Shown: positions 1 to 9,013 of the stretch, piece after piece
Layout of the letters: the number at the start of each line of letters is the position of its first letter
Numbering within the stretch: the stretch's first letter is position 1
Assembly (NCBI GenBank): GCA_014382285.1
Contig: JACNKA010000104.1
Location: 1 to 49,156 of the forward strand
Source: Nitrospinota bacterium
GTDB lineage: Bacteria; Nitrospinota; Nitrospinia; Nitrospinales; VA-1
Length of the DNA: 49,156 nt
Direction of reading: 5' to 3'
Program-made: the position numbers and the translations under genes
The notes under the pieces: model-generated
Databases searched by the model: none
What the model was told of the DNA's origin: nothing
Seen by the model: only the letters and a program-made list of their open reading frames with translations

Positions 1-50
1 AAACACTCTGGAATGAAAATCTCATCTCCAATGCTTGACATTTAACACAG

Positions 51-101
51 TTGCTTCGGGGCATGAAAGCCAGGGTTAGGTATCACACACTCGCAACGAT
101 G
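51..101. repeat. Dispersed intergenic repeat, copy downstream of nadE
   Basis: Contains CTTCGGGGCATGAAAGC (54-70) and TATCACACAC (81-90). The same two blocks in the same order and similar spacing recur at 40950-40983, at 32034-32071 and, inverted, at 35830-35872. It lies in the 3' flank of nadE. No coding potential is seen in 1-123. Confidence 0.6.
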
Positions 102-123
102 GTAAAAATCAAATCACAAGTGG

Positions 124-1851
124 CTAGCTACCCCTACGGCCAGTAGTAATTGGAAGTCGCCGGTCTTTGCCGAAGGCTTTGGGGGTGATTTTTATGCCCG
201 GTGGACCTTGGCGGCGTTTGTATTCGTTGAGGTCAACCAGTCGGGCGATGCGCTGGATTTCGGCTTTGGAAAGTCCCTTCACTTTAATTTCTTCGAGAGA
301 TGCATCTTCTTCGATATAACGCAACAAAACCGGGTCGAGCAGGTCGTAGGGGGGCAATGAATCGGTGTCTTTTTGATCGGGGCGCAGTTCTGCCGAGGGT
401 TCTTTGGTGAGGACATTTTGTGGGATGATTATTTTGTCGCGGTTCAGCCAGCGTGAAAGTTGGTAAACCAAAACTTTCGGCACGTCTTTGATCACGGCGA
501 ACCCGCCTGCCATGTCGCCATAGAGGGTGCAGTAGCCCATACTGAACTCACTTTTGTTGCCGGTTGTTAAAACCATCCAGCCAAATTTATTGGAGAGCGC
601 CATCAGCAAGTTGCCGCGAATGCGGGCTTGCAGGTTTTCTTCTGCCAGGCCAGGTTCTGTGTCAGAGAAGGTTTCTTTCAAAATGTATTCATAAGCTTTC
701 ATCGCCGAAACGATGGGGAAGGTGAAAGTTTTTATTCTTAAATTTTTCGCCAACGCCAGCGAGTCATTCACACTGCCGGACGATGAATGCGGTGATGGCA
801 TCAGCACGCCGACCACATTGGCCGCACCCAATGCATCGACCGCTATGGCGGCGGTCAGGGATGAGTCGATGCCACCGCTCAAGCCCAAAATGACTTTGGA
901 GAATCCGTTTTTGCGAATGTAGTCGCGTGTGCCCAGCACCAGAGCTGAATAGACTTCTTCCTCTTCCGACTTTTCCATGTATGAGTGAGCGGGCAATGCC
1001 TGCAGCTTTTTTATTTTCGACAGAGAGGCCGGAGTCTTGACACTGCGAATCCCAACGACTTCTGCTTTGCTATTTTTGACTGGCAAAGTGATATAAGAAT
1101 AAATAATTTCTTCTTCAAAGGAGTTGGCTTGAGCGATGACTTCCCCGTCGGCAGTTACCACCAGGCTGTTGCCGTCGAACACCAACTCGTCTTGCCCCCC
1201 GACCAGATTGACATAGGCGATGGGGCATTTATAGGTTTTAGCGCGTTTGATAATCATCTGCCTGCGCGCCTGAGCTTTGCCTTTATGGTAAGGCGAGGAC
1301 GAGATGTTGAGTAGAAGGTCTATATGTTTGCTTAAAGATTTCCCCGGCCCCGACTCTTCCCAGATGTCTTCACAGATGGTGAGCCCGATTTGCACACCCT
1401 TCAAGGAAAAGCGCAGAGGTTCTTCCCCTTCGGTGAAATAGCGTTTCTCGTCGAACACACCATAATTGGGCAGGAGCATTTTGCGGGCGGTTGCCACATG
1501 TTTTCCGTCACACATTAAAGCGGCGGAATTATAAAGATGTTCGCCTTGTTGTTCGGCGAATCCGATAACGGCTGTCAGCCCACGTGTAGCGGGAGCGATT
1601 TTTTTTAACGTTTTTTTGCAATCTTCAAGAAAGCTTTTTTTCAGCAATAAATCTTCTGGCGGGTAGCCGGTGACCATCAGTTCGGGGAACAGCACCACAT
1701 CGGCACCCATTTTTCGGGCTTGGGTGCAGGCCGTTTTCACCTTTTCGGCATTGGCTTTGAATCCGCCCACCAACCCATTAGCTTGAACCAGCGCAAGGCA
1801 CAGGGAGACACTCCTCTTCGATTCAGTCGCTTTTTTTGTGCTTCGTGTCAT
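124..1851 (-). CDS. nadE: Glutamine-dependent NAD+ synthase
   Basis: Makes NAD+ from deamido-NAD+, ATP and glutamine, the last step of NAD biosynthesis, in the cytoplasm. The 575-residue protein has the two expected halves. The N-terminal nitrilase-type glutaminase shows the Glu-Lys-Cys triad as E57 (in LFPELMVTGYPP), K124 (in RKMLLPNYG) and C160 (in LTICEDIWEE). The C-terminal synthetase has the ATP pyrophosphatase P-loop GLSGGIDSS at about 323-331. Length is typical for the two-domain bacterial enzyme, so it should use glutamine and need no separate amidotransferase. It ends with TAG. It is transcribed away from the unknown genes at 1946 and 2409. The region just past its stop (51-101) carries one copy of the dispersed intergenic repeat. 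Confidence 0.96.
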   Translation of the reverse strand: MTRSTKKATESKRSVSLCLALVQANGLVGGFKANAEKVKTACTQARKMGADVVLFPELMVTGYPPEDLLLKKSFLEDCKKTLKKIAPATRGLTAVIGFAEQQGEHLYNSAALMCDGKHVATARKMLLPNYGVFDEKRYFTEGEEPLRFSLKGVQIGLTICEDIWEESGPGKSLSKHIDLLLNISSSPYHKGKAQARRQMIIKRAKTYKCPIAYVNLVGGQDELVFDGNSLVVTADGEVIAQANSFEEEIIYSYITLPVKNSKAEVVGIRSVKTPASLSKIKKLQALPAHSYMEKSEEEEVYSALVLGTRDYIRKNGFSKVILGLSGGIDSSLTAAIAVDALGAANVVGVLMPSPHSSSGSVNDSLALAKNLRIKTFTFPIVSAMKAYEYILKETFSDTEPGLAEENLQARIRGNLLMALSNKFGWMVLTTGNKSEFSMGYCTLYGDMAGGFAVIKDVPKVLVYQLSRWLNRDKIIIPQNVLTKEPSAELRPDQKDTDSLPPYDLLDPVLLRYIEEDASLEEIKVKGLSKAEIQRIARLVDLNEYKRRQGPPGIKITPKAFGKDRRLPITTGRRGS

Positions 1852-1945
1852 AGAATTAAATTTTGCGGAATACCGTATTTTGCATTACTGTGGATTATAC
1901 TATACTCCTGAATAAAACCAATCTTGAGGCGTTGTCGAAGTCCCT

Positions 1946-2383
1946 ATGAGCGAAGCTGAAACTAATCCTGCTGAAGAAAGCATCAAACACTCCATTCGCA
2001 AGAATGGGTTTCCTGAGAAGATTGTCCGCCTGCCCTTCAAACCGGTTTATGATGCCTGCAAAAAACACGGGTCGTCACTGACAGATGTGTTGGACAAACT
2101 TCAGGATGAACAGATTTTCGGCAAGATCGTTGGCAACCATGTGGAGTTTCGTGCGCGGGACAAAATTGACTTAAAAGCACCGGACGGAAAACCATCGGAT
2201 GAGTTTTCCTGGGTCAAGGGTGCCGCCAACCTGAAAGGGTTTCAAGACGCCGCCAAGGATGCTATGGGGAAGATGACTCCCGAGCAAATGGCGGACGCAC
2301 GTAAAATGATTGAGGACATGAGCGATCAGGAAAAAATGGACATCCTGAAAATGTTCACCCAGCGCTTTGATTCCGGAAAATAA
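1946..2383 (+). CDS. Unrecognised 145-aa protein
   Basis: I do not recognise a family. The product is soluble, charged and probably mostly helical, with no signal peptide or membrane segment. Residues about 25-70 resemble a small folded domain (LPFKPVYDACKKHGSSLTDV). The C-terminal 40 residues form an amphipathic helix rich in Met, Asp, Lys and Glu (MTPEQMADARKMIEDMS). It is followed after 25 bases by the 285-aa gene on the same strand, so the two are probably co-transcribed. It diverges from nadE, with about 95 bases between the starts. Confidence 0.75.
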   Translation: MSEAETNPAEESIKHSIRKNGFPEKIVRLPFKPVYDACKKHGSSLTDVLDKLQDEQIFGKIVGNHVEFRARDKIDLKAPDGKPSDEFSWVKGAANLKGFQDAAKDAMGKMTPEQMADARKMIEDMSDQEKMDILKMFTQRFDSGK

Positions 2384-2408
2384 ACAATACAGGACACCAT
2401 AAAAAACT

Positions 2409-3266
2409 ATGTTGATCTTCGCTAAAGACATCGGAAAAAGAGACCACAAGCACGCACTCGAAGACAAGCTGCCCGAGTTGAAACAGTATATGGAATACCA
2501 GCGCAAGCTATTCCCTTACACAGTGGTGCGGGCGGGACTGGACCTGGCCTACAAAGAGCTCGATGACATTCTGGATTTTGTCGAAAACGGTTACCGGCCG
2601 CCGCAAGACTCTTCGCGGCAGGAATATCCGACGGATGTCAACCAGTGGTACAAAAGCCGGTTCCCCTGGTCATCGGCGTTCTTGAGAATGGAAGATATGC
2701 ATTTCGCACTGGTCGTTCTCGTTAAGGCGATGGATTCCTTTGGCACCCACGAACAGGTCAACGCCTATCACTGGGCTGTGCTCTATGATTCTGTCCACAA
2801 TATCATTCAAGTTTATAATGATCTGGTTCAGAACGACCCTGGTAATTCCCGCGATATTCATTTGAGCAATGCAGTAGAAGTGAACTTCGATGACTTCATC
2901 AACAATTACTGGCCTGATCTGGATTTCATGACTTTTTCTCAGGCCGACTACCCTCATGCCCGTCATCAGGAAAGAAAAAGTTTACTGGAAGAAGAAATCA
3001 AGGACGTCATGTCAGAAGGCGTAGAGCCTCTGGTCGCTTTGGAAAAGCTTGAACCCCCATTCAGGCTTGACGGAGCTACTTTAAAACTTCTCAGGCGGGA
3101 CCCGGTCGAAACCCGGTTCCTCGAATTAAAAGGGTTTCCTGATACTGGCAACGAGTTTGACAGTATCTATAACGAGTATGTCGAAGACCCTCAGCACGGC
3201 AAACTGAGTGTTATTGATGCGGAGTACATTAAAACCGGGTTACGCCCGGTGGAAATAGAGCAATAG
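2409..3266 (+). CDS. Unrecognised 285-aa protein
   Basis: No family is recognised. The sequence is soluble and rich in acidic and aromatic residues (Tyr, Trp, Phe), with no signal peptide or membrane helix. It reads as a helical N-terminal two thirds (about 15-175, including KQYMEYQRKLFPYTVVRAGL) followed by a linker and a small C-terminal part. It sits 25 bases behind the 145-aa gene and probably shares its transcript. It ends in TAG and converges with tpsA; the 72-base gap holds a copy of the dispersed repeat. Confidence 0.78.
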   Translation: MLIFAKDIGKRDHKHALEDKLPELKQYMEYQRKLFPYTVVRAGLDLAYKELDDILDFVENGYRPPQDSSRQEYPTDVNQWYKSRFPWSSAFLRMEDMHFALVVLVKAMDSFGTHEQVNAYHWAVLYDSVHNIIQVYNDLVQNDPGNSRDIHLSNAVEVNFDDFINNYWPDLDFMTFSQADYPHARHQERKSLLEEEIKDVMSEGVEPLVALEKLEPPFRLDGATLKLLRRDPVETRFLELKGFPDTGNEFDSIYNEYVEDPQHGKLSVIDAEYIKTGLRPVEIEQ

Positions 3267-3282
3267 CCCATCGAGCCGTAAA

Positions 3283-3335
3283 CATCGTTGCCAGCGGTAG
3301 GTGTGATATTCTTCTAAGCCTGCGGAGCATGAAGG
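3283..3335. repeat. Dispersed intergenic repeat, partial copy between convergent genes
   Basis: Contains GGTGTGATATTCTTC (3300-3314) and CGGAGCATGAAGG (3323-3335), the two core blocks of the repeat family, but with the second block in the opposite relative orientation. The preceding CATCGTTGCCAG (3283-3294) also matches the flank of the copy at 51-101 (CGCAACGATG read on the other strand). Confidence 0.45.
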
Positions 3336-3338
3336 CAG

Positions 3339-6300
3339 TTATAGCTTACCGACTCCACGTCGAGTGGGCGCAGCAAACCCAAGATAACCCGATTCAGTTT
3401 TCTGGATGTTCGGTGCCGGTTTTTTCAGAGTAATGGAAGCTGTGTCGTCCACTTTCTGCCTGTCCCGCTTCTTCCTCTTTGCGGTTCTCTGCCTGGAGCG
3501 AGTCTTTTTATCCGAGTCTTTTCTTTCAGCCACTTCCAGTGTCGGTTGCTTCGGGCCTCCCCAGAAAGACTGGCTCACTTCCATGCCATCAAATTTTCCA
3601 TCGGTTCCCGCAGCCAGCTCAACCAGTTCAAATTTTTTACTGAAAAGATCTGCCGTGAAGGGGCCATTGGGAGAACTGGCGATATGATCTACCGGTGTCT
3701 TTTCTACATAGTTTTGATCATTCAATTGGAAGATATCAAATTTAAGCTGTTGAGTGGTGCCGTCAGAAAGTTGGCCCAGAGTTTTCCCCGTACCGGGTAT
3801 GAGTTCGTTTCTGATATCGCGACGAACAAACAAACATAATCCGGCAGCCACACAATTTGTTTTTCCAGAAATCAGCCCTTCAAATGAAACCTCGACACCG
3901 CCGCCAGCATTATTAATATTAAAAATATCCAGATCATCAAACTCGAAGATGTTGACTTTCCCCGATGTAGAATTGTCGATATCTACGGAATTGACTTTCG
4001 TTTCAATAGCGTTATCTGCACCGAACCCGGTTACCAGATCCGCTACCAGTCTGCCATTTGCCGCATCAATATCAAGCCACGCACTGGTATCGCCCCCGAT
4101 TCTGGTTGAGCTTGGCGGGAATGCAGTACCACCATCGACCACCCCGCCGCTGCTTGAAGTCAACGTCACCGCCGTGTCCGAAGAACTGCTGGTCTTAACC
4201 AAGCCGAGGGTAATGTCTTCATCGGCAGAGAGGACCAGAGTTCCGGAACCCGCGTTCATCACCGTTCCATTCGCCATGGTCAACGCTCCGCCTGAACCGT
4301 TTTTGTCGAGATCGTTGTCAGCGGTGACGGTGATATTTCCGGACGTGGTGGTCAAGTCGCCGGCAGCGGTGAAAATGATGTCATCGTCTGCGCGGAGGCT
4401 GATAGAATCACCGGCTGACCCCGCGCCTGCCACATTCAAAGAATTATCTCCCCCCACTGTCACACTGAGATTTCTACCAACAGTGGAAGTAGAAAGAGTC
4501 ACCGCATTATTGCTGACCAATGTGGCATCGCCGGTTCCTGAAGTGTTCAAGCTCACCGCGCCGGTGAACGCATTAGATGTGTTGTCCAGAAGGATTGCCT
4601 GATTGGCAACATCTGTGGTGAAGATGGATGTCCCCGCTATTGTTAAAGCTCCTGTATCCGTGATCGCCCCGCCTGAAGTGACGCTCAAATTTCCAGTCGT
4701 GGTCACATTCACTCCGAAGTCCACCCCTCCCGTTCCCGCGTCCACAGTCAGGCTATTGAATGAAGATGCGGTGGAAGAAAAGTTCACTGCGCCCGCACCA
4801 GAATTTGCGATCAAAGTCAGCGGTGTAGAAGTTGAAGTCACCCCATCCACCGTGATTGTTCCATTCGTCGCACTCCCTATGGTCAGGTTACTGGCAGTGA
4901 TCTGAGCCAGATCGGCACTACTGAGAGAAAAAACACCCGCACCACCTCCGAGTCCAATCGTGTCTCCCGATTGGGAAACCTGCAAGGTAGTTCCCGCAGT
5001 ACCAGAGTTGATCACACCGTCCGTATTGAGGGACATGCTTTTGGAAGTAATGCTCAACGTGTTGTTAGTTGTATTGAGCGTTTTAAGAGAGTCGATCGTA
5101 AAACTTCCAGTGCCGGTACTGTTTGAATCCGAATTAAAAGTTGTTGTGCCATTAGTAGTCAGGTTTGAAGAAAGTGTGATGCCATCTCCCGCATTCACCG
5201 TCAAGCCTTGAAAAAAGGAGTCCGTGGTTCCAAAAGTGATCGAAGATGCGGAAGCCGTCGCGTTCAATGTGAGTGCGCCAAACTGGTCGCTGTTGGCAGA
5301 GAGAACTCCATCGACTGTGATATTTCCATTCGTGCCATCACCGATGCTAAGGCTACCGGCTGTTATACTTGCTAGTTCCGTATTACTCAGGCTCATGCTA
5401 CCTGTCGTTCCCAGCCCGATAGAAGTTCCTGACTGAGAAGCCAGAATTGTCGTGCCCGCAGTTCCACTACTAAGAGTACTGCTCAAGTCCAGATCTACCG
5501 CAGTAATGGAGAGAGCATTGTTTCCGGTACTCAGTGTCGAGGCAATGGTGAGTGTACCTGCACCCGTATTATCCGTATCGGCATCAAAAGTCGTAGTGCC
5601 TGCCGATGTGAAAGTATTACTTATGGTAATGCCATCGGTTGCGTTTAACGTTATTGCGCCCGGGGTAGTAATGCCACCAGTGGTCGCGTTCAATGCAAGA
5701 GAACCCGTTGCCGAGACAGTGTTGCTGTTGATGACCAAGCCATTGGTGCCTGTTAATGTAAGAGCACCCTGTCCAGTAATGGTTCCACCGCTTTGACCAA
5801 TGGTCAGTTTTCCTGTCGAGCTAAAACTGTTGCTGGCAGAAAAAGTGATGCTGCCATTCACAAGGTTGATATCGCCGGTGCCAGTGATACGGGTCTGCTC
5901 GGTGGTGTCAATATTCATCCCGAAACCGGAACTGAACCCGATGCCCAAAGAACCTCCATCTGAAACATTAATGCTGGTCGAGCTAGTGCCACTGGCAAGT
6001 GTTCCAGTCAAAGTTAGGTCATTGGCAGTCACCGTTAATGCGTTGTTGGTGGTCGATAAAGTGCCTGAGGAAATAATAAAATCACCTGAACCATTATTGT
6101 CGAGATCTGCATCCAGAACCACTGCGCCATTAGCAGCGAAACTGTTTGCCAGGGTTATTCCCGAATTGGCATTGAGTGTCGCCGACCCGGCTGAAGTCAA
6201 TGCGTCACTGACCGTGATACTGCCATTCGAGGAAAGTGTGAGCGCTCCATTTGCGGTGATCGATCCTCCCGAAGCGCCCAGGGTAATGTTTCCGGCCGAT

Positions 6301-8129
6301 GAGGTGATACCCATACCACTGGCAAGTGTTAGCCCTGTGCCACCTTGAAGGGTGATATTGCCCGCACCCGTCAGTGTACTGTTGTTCAAGGTAAGGCCAC
6401 TGATGGCTGTCATGGCTACTGCTCCCGTAGAAGTCAGGGCGCTATTAACGTTTATCGTAGACCCAGCAAGAGTCAGGCTCCCTAAAGAAGTGGCATTACC
6501 TGCGGCAAGAGTCAATGCGCCTGCCGAGTTCAAAGCAACTCCACTTGCTAGCGACAAGGTTGAAGAATTTGCGTTGATGTTTAAAGTGCCGCCGGATGAA
6601 GTAGTAATATTATTATTTAAAGTGATACCGGAAGTTGCGGTCAGGGCAACGGCCCCGGCCGCAGTCAGGTTGCCGGTCAGGGTAATGCTGGAGGGTGCGG
6701 TCAAGGTTAAAGCTCCGGCGGAGGATATTCCGCCAGTCGTCGCGCTCAGTGAAATGTCCCCCGCACTGGTTAAGATGACCCCGCTGGCAATGCTGATATC
6801 ATCCTGTGGCACCACATTCTCAGCAATGTTATTGGAGTCCCCGTCCAGAGTCAGTGCTCCGGCGGTGGTCGTCAGGTTGGCATTGACGTCTATGCCATTT
6901 ACTGCATCAGCCGTTAAAGTCGAGAAAGTGGACGCGCCTTGAAAAAATATCCCTCCTTGTGCACCGGAAATATGTGCGTCTTTCAGTTCCACTCCGCTGG
7001 TGAAGGTACTCGTGGTCTGTGTCACCCCATCAACATAGATAGCCCCGTTATTCGCACTGCCGTTGACGATGAGTTTGCTGCCTCTCATTTTGCCAAGGTC
7101 ACTGTTGCTGATTGTCATGTCACAGGTTCCGGAACACGTAGTGCTTCCAAGACCTATTTCCGTAGTGCTGGACCCGGTTATACTGATGTTACCCGCCCCG
7201 GCGTTTAAGATTGTTGAGGAGCCGGGTAATAACAAGTCCCCAGCGGTCAGAGAAATATCCCCCCCATTAGAGGTCAGATTGCCCAGAGTCAAGTCTCCGC
7301 TTGTGTTAAAAGTTATGTTTCCACCTTGAGTAGATATCGTGTCTTGAGTATCAGAAAAACTAATGGTGCCGTTTGTGACTTTGAAGGTGACCGAGTTGCC
7401 ACTGGTTTGCGCCATGTTGAGCAGGTTGTCGCTGAGGTTGTTCAACACAATACTGTCGTTAGCCAGAAGGATGACGTTTGTGGACGCGGATGCGCCCTCA
7501 AGAGTTTGCTCAGAAATAGTGGCATTGTTTACAGATTGGAAGTTAATGGTTACAGCACCACTGGTGCTGGCCCCTGCGCCATCCGTTATAGTGATCGTGT
7601 CCGGGTCAAGAAGCAGGGTTCCGGTTTTGCCATTAGCAGCGGTGGTGTCCACCGAGCCATCAAAATATAATTCTTCTTTTCCGGATACCTCTACAAACCC
7701 GCCATCGCCAAAATATTTGCCACCGCGACCTTTAACAATACCGAAAAACCGCATACGCCGGTCGGCCCAGAAAATCATCCTGCCACCGTTGCCATTAGTC
7801 ACGGCATCTGCAAAGGTCTGAGTATTTGGTCCAACATATACATCTGTCGCGTTAGGAACCGTGCCGAGACCTTGATAGTCACCACCAAAAAGAAGTGTGC
7901 CTCCACCCAGATCGCCGGAAACATCAATGAGGCCAGTGCCGGAAAAATCCAGCATGTCACCCAGGACATGAACGGTACCCCCTGTTTCCCCTGCATCGTA
8001 GCCCGAGGCATCCAATGTACCCGATACACTGACTGCGCCAGCATCACCTCCCATGAGGATGATTGTTCCGTTTTGCTCAGCCACCGAATGCGCCTGAATG
8101 ACGCCATCCATATTGATCACCCGATCCAC
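3339..8129 (-). CDS. TpsA exoprotein, body and C-terminus (downstream part of an interrupted gene)
   Basis: This 1596-codon frame continues the 289-codon TpsA N-terminus at 8136-9005 in the same reading frame; only one TAG codon (8136-8138) and two sense codons separate them. The sequence is a Thr/Ser/Gly/Asn-rich beta-helix of filamentous-haemagglutinin type. It contains four or so degenerate copies of a module of roughly 130-150 residues, recognisable by ...GTAGTT..., ...IGLG..., LSN(T/A)ELA.I and NG.ITVDGV. Cys occurs almost only as two close pairs: CSGTC in the first third and NCVAAGLC near the C-terminus. The last 90 residues change to a Lys/Arg-rich tail (KKTRSRQRTAKRKKRDRQK). Alone, this fragment would lack both a signal peptide and the TPS domain and could not be exported. 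Whether it is translated depends on readthrough of TAG or on restart at GTG 8129. Confidence 0.85.
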   Translation of the reverse strand: MDRVINMDGVIQAHSVAEQNGTIILMGGDAGAVSVSGTLDASGYDAGETGGTVHVLGDMLDFSGTGLIDVSGDLGGGTLLFGGDYQGLGTVPNATDVYVGPNTQTFADAVTNGNGGRMIFWADRRMRFFGIVKGRGGKYFGDGGFVEVSGKEELYFDGSVDTTAANGKTGTLLLDPDTITITDGAGASTSGAVTINFQSVNNATISEQTLEGASASTNVILLANDSIVLNNLSDNLLNMAQTSGNSVTFKVTNGTISFSDTQDTISTQGGNITFNTSGDLTLGNLTSNGGDISLTAGDLLLPGSSTILNAGAGNISITGSSTTEIGLGSTTCSGTCDMTISNSDLGKMRGSKLIVNGSANNGAIYVDGVTQTTSTFTSGVELKDAHISGAQGGIFFQGASTFSTLTADAVNGIDVNANLTTTAGALTLDGDSNNIAENVVPQDDISIASGVILTSAGDISLSATTGGISSAGALTLTAPSSITLTGNLTAAGAVALTATSGITLNNNITTSSGGTLNINANSSTLSLASGVALNSAGALTLAAGNATSLGSLTLAGSTINVNSALTSTGAVAMTAISGLTLNNSTLTGAGNITLQGGTGLTLASGMGITSSAGNITLGASGGSITANGALTLSSNGSITVSDALTSAGSATLNANSGITLANSFAANGAVVLDADLDNNGSGDFIISSGTLSTTNNALTVTANDLTLTGTLASGTSSTSINVSDGGSLGIGFSSGFGMNIDTTEQTRITGTGDINLVNGSITFSASNSFSSTGKLTIGQSGGTITGQGALTLTGTNGLVINSNTVSATGSLALNATTGGITTPGAITLNATDGITISNTFTSAGTTTFDADTDNTGAGTLTIASTLSTGNNALSITAVDLDLSSTLSSGTAGTTILASQSGTSIGLGTTGSMSLSNTELASITAGSLSIGDGTNGNITVDGVLSANSDQFGALTLNATASASSITFGTTDSFFQGLTVNAGDGITLSSNLTTNGTTTFNSDSNSTGTGSFTIDSLKTLNTTNNTLSITSKSMSLNTDGVINSGTAGTTLQVSQSGDTIGLGGGAGVFSLSSADLAQITASNLTIGSATNGTITVDGVTSTSTPLTLIANSGAGAVNFSSTASSFNSLTVDAGTGGVDFGVNVTTTGNLSVTSGGAITDTGALTIAGTSIFTTDVANQAILLDNTSNAFTGAVSLNTSGTGDATLVSNNAVTLSTSTVGRNLSVTVGGDNSLNVAGAGSAGDSISLRADDDIIFTAAGDLTTTSGNITVTADNDLDKNGSGGALTMANGTVMNAGSGTLVLSADEDITLGLVKTSSSSDTAVTLTSSSGGVVDGGTAFPPSSTRIGGDTSAWLDIDAANGRLVADLVTGFGADNAIETKVNSVDIDNSTSGKVNIFEFDDLDIFNINNAGGGVEVSFEGLISGKTNCVAAGLCLFVRRDIRNELIPGTGKTLGQLSDGTTQQLKFDIFQLNDQNYVEKTPVDHIASSPNGPFTADLFSKKFELVELAAGTDGKFDGMEVSQSFWGGPKQPTLEVAERKDSDKKTRSRQRTAKRKKRDRQKVDDTASITLKKPAPNIQKTESGYLGFAAPTRRGVGKL

Positions 8130-8135
8130 AATATT

Positions 8136-9005
8136 CTAGGCTGCATTAACATCCAGCTGAACCACTCCGCCATCGGCAAAGATGCTTCCGCTATTGGTGA
8201 CAAGAGAAGACAAAACTTCTCCATCCATTCCGGTCACTTGCCCCATCACCTGACTATCCACTGCCAGGTTGATGAGCTGGTCGCCATACAAATCCACCGT
8301 AAAAGTTTTTCCGGAAGCCAGGCTCACCTTGCCCAAACGCGCGTTGATAACTCCCATGTTCTGCACACCGGGAGCGACCAGAGCAACCAGCCCGCCTTCG
8401 GCCGCTGTAATGCTACCCTGATTGACCACCGTCGAAGCCAGACTGGAAGGAACGCCGAAGTTATAATTGCTGCTCAAAAAATCTGCATTGGTAATATCGC
8501 TGGTGGTCGCGAGCAAGCCATGAACATCCACCTGCGCCCCAGCACCAAAAAGAATTCCGTTGGGATTGATCAGCCAGAGATCGCCGTTTGATGTCAACTT
8601 ACCAAAAATCTGCGAAACATCGTTTCCAGTTACCCGGTTGAGCGTGACGCCGCCCTGGGATAATTGAAAATCAACCTGCTCAGTACTGCCAATTCCAAAC
8701 CCCTGCCAGTCGATGATGGCTTTTTCGGTAGTTTGATGAATGGTCATTTGCTGAGAAGAAGGCTGATCGATGGTGGCCGACCCGGCTTGAACTGTCCCGC
8801 CAGTAGGAAGAGCAAAGACCATGGAAGGAAAAATGCCAATAAGATAAGACAAAAATGAAACCAGAAAAATAGCCGTATTGCTCGGTTTTTTCGGAATCCG
8901 AAAAACTCCTCCCCTGCGACGGGTCACGTCCACCGGCTTGGCAGGCAACGAGCAACCGGCGGCTGCGCCGGGGAATGCCCTCTGATTCATTTTAAAAACG
9001 TTCAT
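8136..9005 (-). CDS. TpsA exoprotein, signal peptide and TPS secretion domain (gene interrupted by in-frame TAG)
   Basis: N-terminal 289 residues of a two-partner-secretion exoprotein. The first 66 or so residues form an extended signal peptide (basic region with RRRGG, hydrophobic stretch FLVSFLSYLIGIFPSMVFA, cleavage probably before LPTGG). The TPS domain follows and carries the family hallmark LINPNGILFGAGAQV. Start ATG 9005 is preceded by AGGGA six bases upstream, overlapping the tpsB stop, so translation is coupled to tpsB. The frame ends at TAG (8136-8138) after QLDVNAA, just where the TPS domain normally ends and the beta-helix begins. Reading on in the same frame gives NIVDRVINMDGVIQA, the usual family continuation. 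The stop could be a nonsense mutation, a phase-like off state, an assembly error or a readthrough site. If it holds, the product is a secreted mini-TPS domain. Confidence 0.88.
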   Translation of the reverse strand: MNVFKMNQRAFPGAAAGCSLPAKPVDVTRRRGGVFRIPKKPSNTAIFLVSFLSYLIGIFPSMVFALPTGGTVQAGSATIDQPSSQQMTIHQTTEKAIIDWQGFGIGSTEQVDFQLSQGGVTLNRVTGNDVSQIFGKLTSNGDLWLINPNGILFGAGAQVDVHGLLATTSDITNADFLSSNYNFGVPSSLASTVVNQGSITAAEGGLVALVAPGVQNMGVINARLGKVSLASGKTFTVDLYGDQLINLAVDSQVMGQVTGMDGEVLSSLVTNSGSIFADGGVVQLDVNAA

Positions 9006-9013
9006 AAAGTTCC

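Noticed and set aside
3406..7821. Many long open frames on the plus strand opposite tpsA
   Set aside because: They are antisense shadows caused by the low-complexity Thr/Ser/Gly codon use of tpsA; they are Val/Pro-rich and have no family features or convincing ribosome-binding sites.
3339..8129. CRISPR or tandem-repeat array
   Set aside because: The repetition is at the protein level with degenerate modules of 130-150 residues; there are no short identical direct repeats with unique spacers anywhere in the window.
8136..8138. Genetic-code change with TAG read as an amino acid throughout
   Set aside because: TAG is the natural stop of nadE, tpsB, lon, smc and other genes in the window, and their proteins end where their families normally end.
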